Positions 10,409 through 21,249 of a stretch of 64,000 nt of DNA are shown here, piece after piece; position 1 is the stretch's first letter; every line of letters starts with the position of its first letter. The notes beneath the pieces were generated by a model that did no database searches, had not been told where the DNA came from, and was given only the letters and a program-made list of their open reading frames with translations. The DNA comes from Isoperla grammatica (Eukaryota > Arthropoda > Insecta > Plecoptera > Perlodidae): NCBI GenBank assembly GCA_945910005.1, contig OX246741.1:39528872-39592871 (forward strand), read 5' to 3'. Position numbers and translations under genes: made by a program.

Positions 10409-10704
10409 GAAATAGAATGCGTTTTTTATGATTAGTGATCTCCTTATTTTGAACTTGTCTGGCGCCTTTAAATTACACTACACTTGCTGCATGAGCCGAA
10501 AAGCAGTTGTAGAAAGTGTGTAGCGTTAAAACAAACGCCTTACAGTCGCCTTTTAGAGAGATTGAGCCTACACGAGTGTAAAGTGTAGGTCAGTGTAGGT
10601 AAAACAAACGAACCTCAGCAAGTGTAGTGTAATTAAAAGGCGCCAAACAAATGTGTTAGTTCAAAATAAGGAGATCACTAATCATGAAAAACGCATTCTA
10701 TTTC
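10409..10704. mobile_element. 296-bp fold-back element (MITE)
   Basis: Arms of about 85 bp begin GAAATAGAATGCG and run through GATTAGTGATCTCCTTATTT to ACACTACACTTGCTG. The right arm is the complement with a few mismatches. The centre contains repeated GTGTAGGT/CTACAC words. It abuts the inverted-repeat arm at 10408. Confidence 0.88.
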
Positions 10705-10893
10705 ATTTCATTTTTTCATTTAATTTTCTTATTCGTGCATATTACAATGTCTTTGTTTCGCACATGTCACAGTTTAAAAACAATATTACAGTATAACTCA
10801 GTGGTACAACAATAAACAGTACATTGTAGCATAGGCTAAACCCACTGAAACAAAGAAGTTGCCATATTAATCCCTATCCAGCATCTCCTCAAC
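10705..10893. other. Probable 3' tail of the LINE remnant
   Basis: AT-rich, no open frame. It lies between the fold-back at 10409-10704 and the pair of MITEs, in the position of the 3' UTR of the minus-strand reverse-transcriptase remnant. Confidence 0.3.
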
Positions 10894-11531
10894 AGGGCAC
10901 TAGCAACACCGAAAGACAACAATGGAACAAATTAATTGAACTGATGGACAAACCATCAGCTGTCAAAATAATAAAATTGCAACCATAGAAATAAAAACAA
11001 GTGTAGCAATAGTAACTGCTCGCCATTTAAAACTTTTGATGATAGACAACGACTAAGTGAAAGTTTAGTATTTGTATTTGTTTGTATTTTGTTTTGTTCT
11101 CCAAAATCAGACGACATTATTTTTTGACAGCTTGTTGTTTGTCCATCGATTCAATTCATTTGTTTCATTGTTGTCTTTTGGTGTTGCTAGTGCCCTACAG
11201 AGTAAAATTCCTTCTCTAACAAGTATAGGGCACTAGCAACACCAAAAGACAACAATGAAACAAATGAATTGAATCGATGGACAAACAACAAGCTGTCAAA
11301 AAATAATTTCTTCTGATTTTGGAAAACAAAACAAAAAACACACAAATACACATTAAAAACTTTCACTAAGTCGTTGTCTATCATTAAAAGTTTTAAATGG
11401 CGAGCAGTTACTATTGCTACACTTGTTTTTATTTCTATGGTTGCAATTTTATTATTTTGACAGCTGATTGTGTGTCCATCAGTTCAATTCATTTGTTCCA
11501 TTGTTGTCTGTTGGTGTTGCTAGGGCCCTTA
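10894..11531. mobile_element. Two adjacent copies of the GGGCACTAGCAACACC MITE family
   Basis: Copy 1 spans about 10894-11197 and copy 2 about 11226-11531. Both begin AGGGCACTAGCAACACC, then a block containing GACAACAATG and GATGGACAAAC, and end with the inverted equivalent ending GGTGTTGCTAGTGCCCT. Their cores (GCGAGCAGTTACTATTGC) are in opposite orientation, so the two insertions are head to head. Other copies are at 15361-15672 (diverged), 20410-20740 and 31662-32212. Confidence 0.88.
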
Positions 11532-13010
11532 TAGGGTTTTCCTTGAAAATTTCAATATTATCTAGTCTCTTGATCTCTAGAGGGAGTGCATTGAAAAAAG
11601 TTGCTCCTGCAAAAGTTGGTCCCTTTTTATAGGATTCTAGGTTATGGGGGACCACATGTACATCCATCCTCCTTGTATTATAGCAATGCAAATCAGCATT
11701 TGTCAAAATTTCATGCTTGTGTGACCTTACATACAAAATGGTTTTCATTATATATAAACTTGGGAGGGTCAATAACCCTAGCACTCTAAACAGACCTCTG
11801 CATGATTCACATTTTCCAATGTTACATATAATCCTTATTGCTCTTTTTTGTTTAGAAAATATTCTTCTAACATTGTCTTTACGTGACCATGGACTTACAA
11901 CTATCTGAATGTGCAACATGGTTGGAATACGCGTCTGCGATTCCCATTTCCGGTTTTTGACATTCTTGGACATTTTAGCCCCTATCGCTAAGCAATTACA
12001 CATCAACAGTCCCAACAACAATGTTAACAATGTCAACATCCGAAACTTAAGGCTAAAATGGCTGCCCACCGCCTTCTTCCGTGGCTATTTAATTGGTACA
12101 TTGATTTGTTAGCTGACTCAGGTCCAGTAACGAAGTTACTATTATAAGTCCATGACGTGACCATCCCCAAACTAAAATTCCATAACTTATATGGGATACA
12201 ATTAACGCATGATATGCCAAAAGCAATTCCCTATTATTATACATTTTTAGCTTCCTTAATACAAACAAACTCCCACTCAACTTATTAGCCAGTAATTCAC
12301 ACTGCAGATTCCAATTTAAATGTTTGTCAAAAGTTAATCCTAAAAGTTCAATATTTTCAACTTGCTCAATCGTTGTATTCTGTACGTCATTAGCCTCCAG
12401 ATGTATCAGTTGATTCATTGCACTTTTTTCCTGCTTACAAGCATTATTTTGGTTTTATTTAGATTAAGTACAAGGTAATTCTCTTGCAACCATTGTGCAG
12501 CTACCTCTTGGGTGATGTAGCCGTGCACTATCAGTTCATCCAGTACCTAATGAGATAAAATTGCAGTGGAATCATCTGCATACATCAAGAAGGCACCCAG
12601 AGTAAGAGTCCGGGATGTCATTAACATGGAAGTTAAAAAAAGAAGGACCCAATGTTGAGCCTTGAGGCACACCCATTTTTTAAAGTAGTACTACCTGATC
12701 TGAATTCCTGGTTTGTTCTCCTGTCTGTAATAGGTACTAACATATTGTGACCTATCATACAAATACGAATGTATCCACTGTGGAGGATACCCTCTGACTC
12801 CAATATTCTTGAATTAACACAATCAAAAGCCTTTGAAAGGTCCATTTGCAAAACCAGCACATTCTTGTGCCGGTCCAACTCACTCAAAACAGTGTTTACT
12901 AAAGAGGCGTTTGCCGTCTCTGTAGATCTTTTTTGCCTGAAACCATGCTGCTTTTTTGATATTATATTATATTCCACCGATTGTAAAACCGCAGCACTTT
13001 CATAATAAAT
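11532..13010 (-). pseudogene. Decayed non-LTR retrotransposon reverse transcriptase (LINE)
   Basis: Reading the minus strand from right to left gives RT blocks in the proper order. QHGFRQKRST and VLQMDLSKAFDCVNS lie at about 12860-12960. A block equivalent to the family's PQGS step follows at about 12640 but is degenerate. The catalytic YADD follows (12571-12582, in FLMYADDSTAIL), then WLQENYLVLNLNKTKIM (about 12440-12500), then the thumb region with LGLTFDKHLNW (about 12310-12350). The C-terminal QKRAIRIICNIGKCESC block is near 11810-11860. Several frameshifts and stops separate these, so the copy is dead. A small element at 11889-12154 splits the C-terminal part. No endonuclease domain is seen upstream. 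The clade (CR1/L2/jockey-like) is not resolved. Confidence 0.85.
11889..12154. mobile_element. 266-bp MITE inside the LINE remnant, 8-bp duplication
   Basis: ACGTGACC flanks both sides (11881-11888, 12155-12162). The ends are inverted (ATGGACTTACAA at left, TTATAAGTCCATG at right). Removing it would bring together the two RT segments that read ILVWG and SRKDNVRRIF, which shows that it landed in an already existing LINE. An 8-bp duplication suits hAT. Confidence 0.8.
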
Positions 13011-13165
13011 GAATGCATTTAAAATTGATAGTAAATGTATATTAGGGTTATTTTGGACTATATACGGAAATAATGTGAGCATGCACAATAACCTCAAAAC
13101 GTAAGTAGGTCAGTGTAAAGCTTAGTGTAACGTGTAGACAAAAAGCGTTTTGTTATTCTGGGTGA
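12985..13165 (-). repeat. Right arm of the inverted repeat flanking the LINE remnant
   Basis: This is the reverse complement of 10215-10408, including GCGTTTTGTTATTCTGGGTG at its outer end. Beyond it lie GTGTAGG/CCTACAC words (13180-13240), the same words as in the centre of the fold-back at 10409-10704. Confidence 0.85.
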
Positions 13166-13485
13166 CGCGCAGCAAAATCAAGTGTAAAAGCCTACAATTG
13201 GCCTACACTCACCTACACGTTACACTACACTATCAAACCTACTGATGTGAAGTGAAGTGGGTTCCCGGCTCCCAAAATATCCAGTAGTACCAAATATAGT
13301 AGGGGACAGTGGGGCAATGGGGTCCACATAAGGAAAGGTGCATTTATTACACCCAATTTTTTATATATATGAAAATAAAAAAGTTCATATGTTCATGGCA
13401 AGTATTTTAAATATTATATTGATACAAGTGATCGAAAATTTTACCATGAACATAGAGTTTTACACTTTTTTCCAAGGACATGCAT

Positions 13486-13525
13486 ATGGACCTATTTGCC
13501 CCACTAGTGGGGCAAATAGGTCCAT
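13486..13525. repeat. 40-bp perfect palindrome
   Basis: Each half is the exact complement of the other around CCACT|AGTGG. The outer bases read ATGGACC and GGTCCAT. GGGGCA words also recur around it (13309-13322, 13530). The surrounding 13166-13485 holds no gene. Confidence 0.95.
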
Positions 13526-13926
13526 GATGTGGGGCAGAAAGGACCAAAGTAAAAAATAGTCTAATACATAGCAAATCACAATTTTATTAAGCACTTTTGC
13601 TGTATGGTAGGCATTAACCTTGGCCTAGGGCCTTGGCCAAGCCTACAGTGACTATATTTGTGCTACGGTAGGTATCTTGAACTACACTTATTTTTTTTGA
13701 GGTTATGTTTGTTTTTCAGGCCTAAATAGGCTATACTAAACCCAAAATAGGCTACTTGAGTCACAGTCTTCAGTAAATAGGCTAAATTGAAAGGGCAAGC
13801 AGGCAGACCTACAACCCTATATTATAAACCCAATGCTAGGACGGCTCCAAAGTCACCGTTTACCTAAGTTATTTCTAAGCCAAGAAGTAATGGAATTGAA
13901 TCCACATTAGAAGTTAAAAAACTTTT

Positions 13927-13999
13927 GCCTGAAGCGGGATTTGAACCCGGGACCTTCTGCATTGGAAGCAAGGATGCTAACCACTGGACCAACGAGCCA
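13927..13999 (-). other. tRNA-like sequence (SINE head or tRNA pseudogene)
   Basis: On the minus strand TGGTCCAGTGG fits the pol III A box (TRGYNNANNGG) and GGTTCAAATCC fits the B box. Between them TGC-TTCCAAT-GCA forms an anticodon-like stem with a 7-nt loop, which would place CCA at the anticodon. The acceptor arms (GGCTCGT versus TTCAGGC) pair poorly and the D stem has a mismatch, so a functional tRNA is unlikely. Confidence 0.6.
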
Positions 14000-14529
14000 C
14001 CTAAATACAGGACAGTGTTCAAAGTTGAGTCGTTGAATTACTTCTAATATTTTCTGGACGATAGTACACGTACAGCAAAGATTATAAAGGGCTCTATAAT
14101 CTTTGGTAACAGAGAGAGACTAATGAGTAATGATGTTTGCCCCGAACTAGAATGGAGCCCGTGTACGCCACCTTGGCGGCAGGGCTGTGACATCATAGGC
14201 ACCACTTTTTTGATCGCCCCCTCCTCCCCTCTGGGGCACTTTGGAATCGTTATGATTATTGTGTGTTAAATATGTTAATACAATATTATTTTTTTTGCAA
14301 ATGTTTAGGCCTCCTAGTCCTAGGGCCTACATAGAAATATGTGTTTCAATATAATAGGTATGCAAATGTAATGCTATAGTTTCCGTCTGTTAAAGATTTA
14401 AAGTTACTTTATATTAGGCCTACTCATCCACATGTGACTGGGAGTCGAGGCTTTTTGGAAACGTCTACAAATTATAGCTTTTGTTGTCAATTGTTTGTTC
14501 ACAAACTTTAGAATTAAAATAAAAAAAGT
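14000..14529. other. No gene recognised
   Basis: AT-rich sequence with TAGGCCTA words. CCCCTCCTCCCCTCTGG near 14218 is the only compositional oddity. Confidence 0.45.
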
Positions 14530-14679
14530 AAGGTTGGAATTCATAGTCGGCCCCTACACCTAGGGGCACCCATTGTTGCTATGGATTTGTTTTGTTTATG
14601 GGAAATAACATGCAAACAATTGTTACCTTGGTAACAATGGGCGCCCCTAGGTGTAGGGGCCGACTATGAATTCCAACCT
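14530..14679. mobile_element. 150-bp fold-back element
   Basis: Arms of about 48 bp begin AGGTTGGAATTCATAGTCGG. The complementary arm ends at 14679. Within the arms CCCCTAGGTGTAGGGG-type words are near palindromic. AAGT occurs on each flank (14526-14529 and 14680-14683), a possible 4-bp duplication. No coding content. Confidence 0.88.
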
Positions 14680-15360
14680 AAGTGATTTTGAAAGCCGTTC
14701 GAAGAGACGCCTCACTTGCTTCATTTTTTTCTAGTGCATGTTACATCCCTGTGACCCAATAAGTTTTGTCAAAAAATATTAATGCACGATTACAATAAGA
14801 AAATCTGGTCAAAATAAATTACTCACAAAACTGAGTACGCTGCACACCGCACTTACATACACCACACAACACAAGATTTCGTTGGTTGTTTACGCACGTC
14901 TCGCACTCGACATTGAGCTAAGGGGACCAATACCTAAGCAACTGAAACGACCATGACGACAAATATTTAAAAAATGCCTCGGACCTACGTCAGGTTAATC
15001 AAATAGTTCATCCCCCTCCCCATTGACGAAGTTTGATTATTTGGATGTATTGTAAAATACACATTTACAAGAAATGAGCTACACACATCAGCAGTCAGCA
15101 GAACAACCATATGGTGTACAAAAGGGATTAGAAAACCTGTGACACTGACATGCCTTGTACGCCCTAATCTATGCTCACAAAGCAACTTTTTCAGCAATCA
15201 ACATGCTTTCTTCTATACGCAAACGTGTTTTGCTGTCGTTGGGTAAACACACAAACAATAAATGAGTGCAGTGTCAGTTTAATGTTATTTTCTTAATAAA
15301 TCAATCTTGTCATCTGCCAGTCATTAATTCATATATATATTTTTAATTTGTGTGTACCAT
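14680..15360. other. No gene recognised
   Basis: Both strands were read. A 70-codon frame on the minus strand (14985-15197) lacks splice signals and recognisable domains. (AT)n near 15332. Confidence 0.45.
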
Positions 15361-15672
15361 ATAGGGTACGCACAATACCAAAACACAACAATGAAACAAA
15401 TGAATTGAACCAATGGACAAACAAGCTGTAAAAAAATCTGAAGTTGGAAAAAACAAACGTTCAGAACGTTTACAAACTTTCAGATTCAGATAGTGTTGCT
15501 TTCCATAACTGAACATAAATTTTAACTGGCGAGCAACTACTATCGTTACAACTAATTGTTTATCCTCATTATTTGCAAAAATATTACTTTGCCAGCTTGT
15601 TGTTTGTCCACCAGTTCAATTCATTTATTCCATTGTTGTAGTTCGGCTGTTACGTCAGTTGTGCGTACCCTT
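15361..15672. mobile_element. Diverged copy of the GGGCACTAGCAACACC MITE family
   Basis: AGGGTACGCACAATACC at the left and GTTGTGCGTACCCT at the right are inverted. The inner parts (CACAACAATGAAACAAATG; CAGTTCAATTCATTTATTCC) match the family seen at 10894-11531 with many substitutions. Confidence 0.75.
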
Positions 15673-15735
15673 TACCGCGGGACAGGGCACACCAGGCGCC
15701 CCCTGTCTCACGGGGTAATATGGCCTGCTTGGCCT

Positions 15736-17060
15736 CCATGATAACTATCAAGAACCCTTAGATAGAGCTCATCACGGCCCTCTAGGTCTTAAATGACAAC
15801 AATGCACAACAGTGAAAAATGCACCTTAACATAACTACCAAGATCCCTTAGACAGAGCTCATCACGGCCCTCTAGATCTTCAGTTACAACAATGCACAAC
15901 AGTCAAAAATGCACCTTAACATAACTATCAAAGGCCCTTATATAGAGCTAATCACGGCCCTCTAGACCTTCAATGATAACAATGTACAACAGTGAAAAAT
16001 GCATCTTAACATAACTATCAAGATCCCTTAGATAGAGCTAATCACGGCCCTCTAGATCTTCAGTTACAACAATGCACAACAGTCAAAAATGCACCTTAAC
16101 ATAACTATCAAAGGCCCTTATATAGAGCTAATCACGGCCCTCTAGACCTTCAATGATAACAATGCACAACAGGGAAAAATGCATCTTACTAGGGTTGCCA
16201 ACTCTCCCGTATTTTACGGGAAATCCCGTTTTCCACTGTGATTTCCCGCTTCCCGTATCAACTCTACACGGGAATCAGTTTTCCCGTATTTTCACAATTT
16301 GTTATAAAACACATATTTCTTAAACTTCCGCCTACTAACAACAGTACACAGTTTTCAGCATTTGAGCATTTTGAACTTAAAAGTCTAATGTTGAGACAAT
16401 TATTTCATTATTAATGGAACATAAAATGGTGAGCAATAGAAACAGATCACCCAGCCGAGTTACAAGTTGTTGGTAGGCCTATTTATTCTCAATTTCGTGT
16501 CAAAATTTTTATAATTGTTTAAAATGGGATATAAAGCTGACGCAAAATAGCCTGACAAAATGTAGAAGGTAACCAGCTTAATCGATATATATTAATTCAG
16601 TTTCCCCTTCCAAATTAAACATTAATTGAATGAGAAAATTACACCTGCAAAGTTAATATAAAATCCCTAAACTTATTATCTGGGACCTAACGTCTATTAT
16701 AGGAAAACATTTTTTTGCGCCTGCGGCGATTTGTCCTTCGGCAACTGGTACATTTCCTTCCCTCTTTCCCTCTACATTTCACATCAATTTAAAAATTCCC
16801 GTATTTTCAAATTCAATAGTTGGCAACCCTAATCTTAACATAACTATCAAGATCCCTTAGATAGAGCTAATCACGTCCCTCTAGATCTTCAGTTACAACA
16901 ATGCACAACAGTGAAAAATGCACATAACTATCAAGGACCCTTAGATAGAGCTAATCACGGCCCTCTAGACCTTCAATGATAACAATGCACAACAGTGAAA
17001 AATGCACCTTAACATAACTATCAAGGGCCCTTAGATAGAGCGTATCACGGCCCTCTAGAT
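15736..17060. repeat. 90-bp tandem repeat interrupted by a hAT element
   Basis: Units begin ATAACTATCAAG at about 15740, 15831, 15921, 16011 and 16101. After the insertion at 16190-16831 they resume near 16842, with three more, one shortened. Each unit contains ATCACGGCCCTCTAGA and AACAATGCACAACAG. The last unit is also the left end of the duplicated 4-kb block, and a shortened version begins its second copy at 28375. Confidence 0.93.
16190..16831. mobile_element. Non-autonomous hAT element, 642 bp
   Basis: The ends are TAGGGTTGCCAACT and AGTTGGCAACCCTA, perfect 14-bp inverted repeats in the usual hAT style. The target is a unit of the 90-bp array. ATCTTAAC follows the right end (16832-16839) and ATCTTAC, the same with one A lost, precedes the left end, so the 8-bp duplication is read against intact array units. 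CCCGTATTTT recurs near both ends. No transposase. Confidence 0.92.
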
Positions 17061-18284
17061 TAATTCTTGGTTGGAACATGAGCTAAGATTATTAAGGAGA
17101 GGCTAAATTCGTTATTATTTACTTTTAGTTTTTCTTCTCATCTGCGGCGGCGCTATCTCGCCAGTGGCATAAAAACTGTTTAACCTCTCCCCACTTTCGG
17201 CACAAGCTGTGCGCCATTATAAAAGAGTTTTACGAAGAAGGCATTGTTTGATTGATTGATGTTTATTTATCAGCAACAGGGCATTGGCCTACAAGTGCGA
17301 TACAATAATAATACACATATATAATATTACCTACACATCATAATTACTCATATTAATATTATAAATTGACAAAATTAAAAACAAGATTGGCCAATACAAA
17401 TGTTTCTATATTATATTTATATTGTGTTGGTTTGCCCGCTTCCACTACTACCGAAACCGAAGAATGTCATGCATCGGGTGACGTAGGAACTGTGTATCGC
17501 GCGCATGGTCGAATATCCGACCAATCAGACGGCTCGTTTCAAACTACTGTTACCTGCCAGTGCTGTAGGTAGACTACACACACTTGGATTATCTTCCTTG
17601 TCGGATGTTTAGTGCGCAATGTAATTTCAGCTGTGATTAATTGTTTGATTAATTGATTGTTTGTCTATTGGTGTATCGATAGTTACTAAAAATCTTACTA
17701 ACAACTGAATGGTGCGGTACGATAAGAATTCTACTTCAAAGTGACGGAAATATTGCTTAAAACTTCAAGTATTGTGGAACTTGTGTGAGTCAAGCATGCA
17801 GTTATTACGGTAAGACTGATCACTGCAATGAATATAAAACAAGTGTGTAAAACATTATTGAGCATTAATAATACTAGCCCAAATTATTCACGGCTGGTTC
17901 ATCGACTAGAAGGTTTAAAGCTATTACTCAAATTGGCGAATTTTTTGGCGTCCTCGTCAGCCATTTTGCTTCTTGTGGTATTTTTGTTTGTTTTAGAGTT
18001 ATAGTATTAACTAATGTGTAATTTACCTCGATCGTAATCAATTAATAATGATCTATCTTTGATATAACTTTGAAATATCGATCTTTGATTGGTTATCGCT
18101 CACTCGTCGATGGTGTTCGGTTTAGATTAATAGGTTTTTTTAGTTGCTTTAAATTAAAGTCTCCCACTGGAAATCAGTCTTGTTACTGAGTGGGTAGCCT
18201 CTAAATGTGAATTTACTTAAAAGGCTAATGGGAATCTTCTTATGTTTAATTACAAACAGTGTAGGCCTACTTCCTGTCAATAAA

Positions 18285-18431
18285 ATGGTTCAATGGCAAG
18301 CCCTGTTATTGCTGGTCGGCTATTGTATGTTATTGTTGGCGGGTAAACATGCGCGTACACATTATTGTAGTTGTACAACAAGAAACATAAGGCACTGTAT
18401 ACCTTGGTCACGTTCTGATGATGCTGTTTAA
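18285..18431 (+). CDS. Small secreted-peptide-like ORF, copy 1
   Basis: ATG to TAA, 48 codons. Residues 1-20 look like a signal peptide: a short N-region with Gln/Trp, then a hydrophobic core ALLLLVGYCMLLLAG. The remaining 28 residues are basic and hold three cysteines in the pattern CSC-X7-C followed by IPW. The paralogue at 29624 differs at two third positions only (Leu and His codons, both silent) over these 48 codons, while the bases just upstream carry changes that would alter amino acids. No family is recognised. The frame also extends upstream of this ATG (from a GTG at 18207), but that part is not conserved. It could be a neuropeptide or antimicrobial-type precursor, a first exon, or a chance ORF. 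Confidence 0.35.
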   Translation: MVQWQALLLLVGYCMLLLAGKHARTHYCSCTTRNIRHCIPWSRSDDAV

Positions 18432-19026
18432 AATAACCTAATTTTCAACTTGATGACTAACTTTTATGTTTGTAAAGTTATTGTACGTAATATGACACAT
18501 CACTTGTTTCTGGCTCGAGCCCCAGTAACAACCCGTTTTTATTACCCGCGGATTGATTTTACTGTGGTAACCCACTTACGATTATATTAAATTAATTTTA
18601 CTGTCGTTATCATATGGTTTCCAACCTTCATTCGCGGAGCGCTGTGCCCCAAACAAAAACAAACTTTCCGTGCCACGTTATAGGACTGATGTTGGAACAA
18701 AAATAGTTAGTTGGCTCTACCACAAGATTGTGGAATGGTTTGGATAAAAGAGTAGTAAATCCCCTACCCGACCACATATCAAAATTTAGAAGTATGCTCA
18801 AAAAATATCCTTACCAATAACTCTGGCCCAATTCCCCTGATACTGTTTATCAGTATCAAATTACTGTAATCTATATCTTACTGTACTATTTTGCCCTTTT
18901 ATTTACCCTTTCTTATCTTTATTAGTTTATTTCATGTGAGCAACATACGGTATAAGTTCCTACCTAAATATTGTGATGTACTATTAATAAGCTGTAATAT
19001 CGTGCAATATTATACCTGGTAAATGC

Positions 19027-19146
19027 TATATGCTATGCTATGCTATGCTATGCTATGCTATGCTATGCTATGCTATGCTATGCTATGCTATGCTATTCTA
19101 TGATATGCTATGATATGCTATGCTATGCTATGCTATGCTATGCTAT
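19027..19146. repeat. TATGC microsatellite
   Basis: About 24 units of TATGC with a few interruptions (TATTC, TATGA). The duplicate copy at about 30368-30426 has about 12 units, so the array length has changed since the duplication. Confidence 0.97.
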
Positions 19147-19882
19147 GTAACAGAGCGGAAGAGCTCAAATCATGGTCAATATGAAAATAAACAATAAACG
19201 CTTTCTTGACGTAAATAACAACAGCTGGGAACCCGATGTCAACATGACCTACAATTCACCCTTGTACAGTTCACAACATCGAGTAGCGTAGACAGTAAAA
19301 TCCACAGTATAGGCCTAATCATGAATATAAACGCATTAATTTGTTAACTTTTTAGTTGATTTGAACAAGACCGAATAAAAAAACCTGTCTGTTGAAGTTG
19401 TTTGGTAATATTTGACGTTATGAAATGACGTCACGATAAGTTAGTCATGGAAGTAGAACGTCCTCTGTTTAAACGACTCGGATCATGGCCAATTACTCGA
19501 GTTACTCCGAGTACCAACTCGAGTAAAAAGTTGACCTATGGTAGTATTATTCAATTACGTTTACACGCTAAAATTATCAGCTTTATTTGCGTTAAAATGC
19601 GAGTAATGTAAACCAGGTCTAAGGGAAAACTAGTACGACAGTTACAATCACACAACTGTCATTAGTACATTAGAAACCGCCCATCTGTCTAGATTAACCC
19701 CGCTGTCTAATCGGCTAGTTTAAAACAATAACTACAACAGTAGCAGAGACGTACGTAGGTACGTTTTACTAAAGGTAAAAGTCGTATTAAATTAATAAAT
19801 ATGTGAAATATATTAACCTCCTTCTCAATACTCAAGGCAGGAAAACCGAAAGAGGGTTCAGGTTATGGGATTTTGTATTCTC

Positions 19883-19903
19883 TCTCCCCCCCCCCCCCCC
19901 CCC
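19883..19903. repeat. Poly-C tract
   Basis: An uninterrupted run of about 18 C. The duplicate copy at about 31152 has only a short run (CCTCCCCCCC), so the tract expanded or contracted after duplication. Confidence 0.9.
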
Positions 19904-19976
19904 TTGTAACGTAACAACCCCGTCCGCTAGCTCAGTAATAGAGATCCCAAATACACTTGAACATTTATAATATGAA

Positions 19977-20170
19977 ATTTATTACACCACTTACTGCTTA
20001 TAAACGTTCACATATCACATATCAATCACCATTCAGACGGCCCACCAGCTCAGCCAAGGCTGCAGGTTGGACCTTCAACCAGTCATCCTCTCAGGTTGTA
20101 CGTCGTCCATACAATCGCGTCCATTGTAAGATCTTCAAAATGTCCTCATTTTGGTCTTCAGTTTCTGGTT
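19977..20170 (-). pseudogene. Coding-like 3' end with poly(A) signal, interrupted
   Basis: On the minus strand a frame from about 20168 reads ETEDQNEDILKILQW, then RLYGRR, an in-frame TGA, then EDDWLKVQPAALAELVGRL and a stop. AATAAA follows at 19977-19982. The composition looks like real protein and the layout like a last exon. The internal TGA occurs in both duplicate copies, and the second copy (about 31270-31440) has an additional stop. I therefore treat it as a broken gene tail. No family is recognised. Confidence 0.3.
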
Positions 20171-20409
20171 TCGGTTAGATCAAGTGGTTAATCGTGTGCG
20201 ACAAACGCTTCGGAAATCACCGTCGCATTTGACGGGGCAGGCGTAGTTGACGTCTGAGTAATGCTAGGTTAACTAGAGAGAATGTAAGACTCAAAGACTC
20301 GAGTTCTTGAAGTCGTTCCGTGTAGCTTTTATCACAGTTTCCTCTCTCTAGGCTCACTCTCCACCGTCTCCCTCTGTATTTTCATTTATTCACATTTATT
20401 AATCACATT

Positions 20410-20740
20410 TATTGCTATAGGGCACTACTCACTAGCAACACCAAAAGACAACAATCAAACAAATTAATTGAATCGATGGACAAACAACAAGCTGTCAAAA
20501 AACAATTTCTTCTGATTTTGGAAAACAAAACAAAAAACAAACAAATACACATACAAAACTTTCACTTATAGTCGTTGTCTATCATTAAAAGTTTTAAATG
20601 GCGAGCAGTTCCTATTGCTACACTTGTTTTTATTTCTATGGTTGCAATTTTATTATTTTGACAGCTGATTGTTTGTCCATCAGTTCAATTCATTTGTTCC
20701 ATTGTTGTCTTTTGGTGTTGCTAGTGCCCTATAGCAATAA
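20410..20740. mobile_element. MITE, GGGCACTAGCAACACC family, in duplication copy 1
   Basis: The ends TTATTGCTATAGGGCAC and GTGCCCTATAGCAATAA are perfect inverted repeats. The inner arms match the family at 10894-11531. A 7-bp stutter (ACTCACT) lies just inside the left end. Core: AGTTTTAAATGGCGAGCAG. Confidence 0.9.
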
Positions 20741-20899
20741 ATGTTTACATGTAACTTAAGGGAAAAAAGTTTTGAAACATCGCCACAGTCACTGCCTAGT
20801 GGATGATACAGATGATACGGTTCTCTTTCTTCTCACAAAGAGGAAGCGCGTGATGTCATGAAAAAAAACCGTTGCAGATCACGTGCGGCGCGGTTCCAT

Positions 20900-21059
20900 G
20901 CGCAAAGACTCACCACCCACATCCGACCAATCAGAGCTCTAAAAAAACTCCCGCGCAATTTGCACGGGGTCATTGATTAGTTGTTTCTCAACTTGGAATA
21001 ACGTACGCTGCTCAACGCCTTTTTACAAGTACATTTGTGATTGAATTGATTGTATTTGG
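20900..21059 (+). promoter_or_regulatory. Promoter-like segment at the right end of the duplication
   Basis: CCAATCAGAG (a CCAAT-type box, 20927-20936) is followed by CTCTAAAAAAAC, a weak TATA-like stretch, and about 60 bp later by the region that precedes the splice donor at 21193. The same segment sits at about 32388-32545. This is inferred from layout only. Confidence 0.3.
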
Positions 21060-21192
21060 TGCAGTAATAATCGTAGATCGATTATTCTGGACAGTAAACT
21101 ATCTTATTCATATATTATTAATTCTACTGGAAGTGACCAACATACGGTTAATTATAGAAATTTGGTGGCGACAAGCAAAGCACTCGATGACG
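21037..21192 (+). other. Candidate first exon ending in a strong splice donor
   Basis: The stretch is open in one frame and ends at ACG|GTAAGTCATG, an excellent donor. The only ATG in that frame is at 21187-21189, two codons before the donor, so most of it would be 5' UTR. The duplication boundary at 21059 falls inside it, so copy 2 keeps only its beginning. A possible partner exon is at 22578-22780. Low confidence without RNA evidence. Confidence 0.28.
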
Positions 21193-21249
21193 GTAAGTCA
21201 TGCATGTTTTGATTTATACCCAAGTATCTTCGGGAAATATACATGAATT

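Larger units (their letters stand above)
17004..21059 (+). repeat. Segmental duplication, copy 1 (about 4.05 kb)
   Basis: This block matches 28375-32545 nearly throughout in the same orientation, by eye about 95% or better with small indels. It starts in the last unit of the 90-bp array and ends at GATTGTATTTGG, where the two copies diverge sharply. It contains the secreted-peptide-like ORF (18285), a TATGC microsatellite, a minus-strand coding-like tail (about 20028-20170), a MITE (20410-20740), and at its right end a promoter-like segment plus the beginning of a candidate exon. Confidence 0.93.

Noticed and set aside
13927..13999. Functional tRNA gene
   Set aside because: A and B boxes are good but the acceptor stem does not pair, so it is kept only as tRNA-like.
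17366..17572. Second conserved ORF of the 4-kb duplication (partner at 28709-28987)
   Set aside because: The two copies differ by several amino-acid changes and indels of different length, unlike the ORF at 18285.
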